From Bacteroides sp. (GTDB taxonomy: Bacteria; Bacteroidota; Bacteroidia; Bacteroidales; Muribaculaceae): a stretch of DNA of 64,000 bases. Below the pieces are notes generated by a model. It did not search any database, was not told the origin of the DNA, and saw nothing but the letters and a program-made list of their open reading frames with translations. Positions 63,756 through 64,000 of this stretch are shown piece after piece (position 1 is the first letter of the stretch; each line of letters starts with the position of its first letter). The position numbers and the translations under genes were made by a program. The stretch covers positions 124,001-188,000 of the forward strand of contig JAAVCP010000071.1 of NCBI GenBank assembly GCA_014802265.1, written 5' to 3'.

Positions 63756-64000
63756 TTATTTTACCACTACCTTTTCTACTTTCTTTGAACCATCGCTGAA
63801 GACAGTCTGACGGATAACTATACCCGCTTCCGGACGAACCACTTTCTTTCCGGTAAGGTCATAGTAGTTGACTGCCACTCTATCCTTACCGTTGATTAGC
63901 TTATCAACCCCGGTGTAATCCTCTACCTCAACAATATCAGAATAAATAACATTGTCACCATTCTTATAAAGAGTGCGGATACCGAGTGAGTCAAAATCTA
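63756..64000 (-). CDS. C-terminal part of a secreted protein (5' end outside window)
   Basis: The minus strand is open from the window edge to a TAA at 63756-63758, giving 80 codons with no start inside the window. The product ends in NYYDLTGKKVVRPEAGIVI followed by a lysine- and valine-rich end (KKVEKVVVK). This is the same type of C-terminal tail as on the truncated gene at 1-366 and suggests a secreted or surface protein with a type IX-like sorting tail. The upstream domain is not visible. Confidence 0.7.
   Translation of the reverse strand, partial: DFDSLGIRTLYKNGDNVIYSDIVEVEDYTGVDKLINGKDRVAVNYYDLTGKKVVRPEAGIVIRQTVFSDGSKKVEKVVVK

Noticed and set aside
1-64000. CRISPR arrays, tRNA and rRNA genes
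   Set aside because: I saw no regularly spaced repeats, no cas genes and no recognisable tRNA or rRNA sequence; a covariance search would be needed to exclude a tRNA formally.

Overview
The window is a Bacteroidales chromosome segment, probably from a gut Muribaculaceae or Prevotella-like bacterium. The grounds are paired SusC/SusD genes, a hybrid two-component (HTCS) regulator, -7 boxes of the TAnnTTTG type, very weak ribosome binding sites, and truncated genes at both window ends whose products finish in the YYDLTG(R/K)-type C-terminal tail common on secreted proteins of this group. The genus is inference; no rRNA or marker gene is present.

Left end (1-12.8 kb): a truncated secreted-protein gene is followed by a 227-bp group II intron relic and a decayed ORF. 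Then comes a tightly packed seven-gene minus-strand operon (11705-1286) with 2-4 bp overlaps or gaps: DUF4007 protein, 1063-aa P-loop ATPase, DndC-like PP-loop/Fe-S enzyme, helicase with a phospholipase-D-like N-terminus, 76-aa orphan, DndD-like SMC ATPase with a Cys hook, 191-aa orphan. I read it as a phosphorothioation-related defence system of unusual composition, with no DndA, DndB, DndE or DndFGH nearby. Upstream lie a 223-bp MITE with a 9-bp target duplication and a second group II intron relic. Both relics sit directly after terminator-like hairpins, and the two bracket the operon.

Middle (12.8-42.5 kb): a DUF3861 protein, a YitT/YczE membrane protein, the xylBA operon, then a large polysaccharide utilization locus. 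The locus has two SusC/SusD pairs, one SusC broken by a single in-frame TGA; an IS982-family element between the pairs; a duplicated susC leader of about 350 bp; an HTCS regulator; and a set of multidomain enzymes: GH43 (exo-beta-1,3-galactanase-like) fused to a BNR_4 domain, GH105 fused to DUF2264/GH154, DUF4861, tandem GH43, and a nucleotidyltransferase fused to a GHMP kinase. The domain set points to a glucuronate- and rhamnose-capped arabinogalactan or a related pectic glycan.

Right end (42.7-64 kb): a minus-strand operon (ROK kinase, GH29 fucosidase, CutC, transglutaminase-like protein) diverges from a nine-gene plus-strand efflux operon: membrane fusion protein, LolD/MacB-type ATPase, two tandemly duplicated pairs of permeases, TolC-like channel, NtrC-type sigma-54 activator, histidine kinase. 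A perfect-consensus sigma-54 promoter and a 26-bp palindrome lie in front of it, so the operon appears to encode its own regulators. After it come a biotin-dependent carboxyltransferase with two biotinyl domains, an EamA transporter and another truncated secreted-protein gene. Several intergenic gaps carry near-perfect hairpins, three of which are versions of the same sequence.
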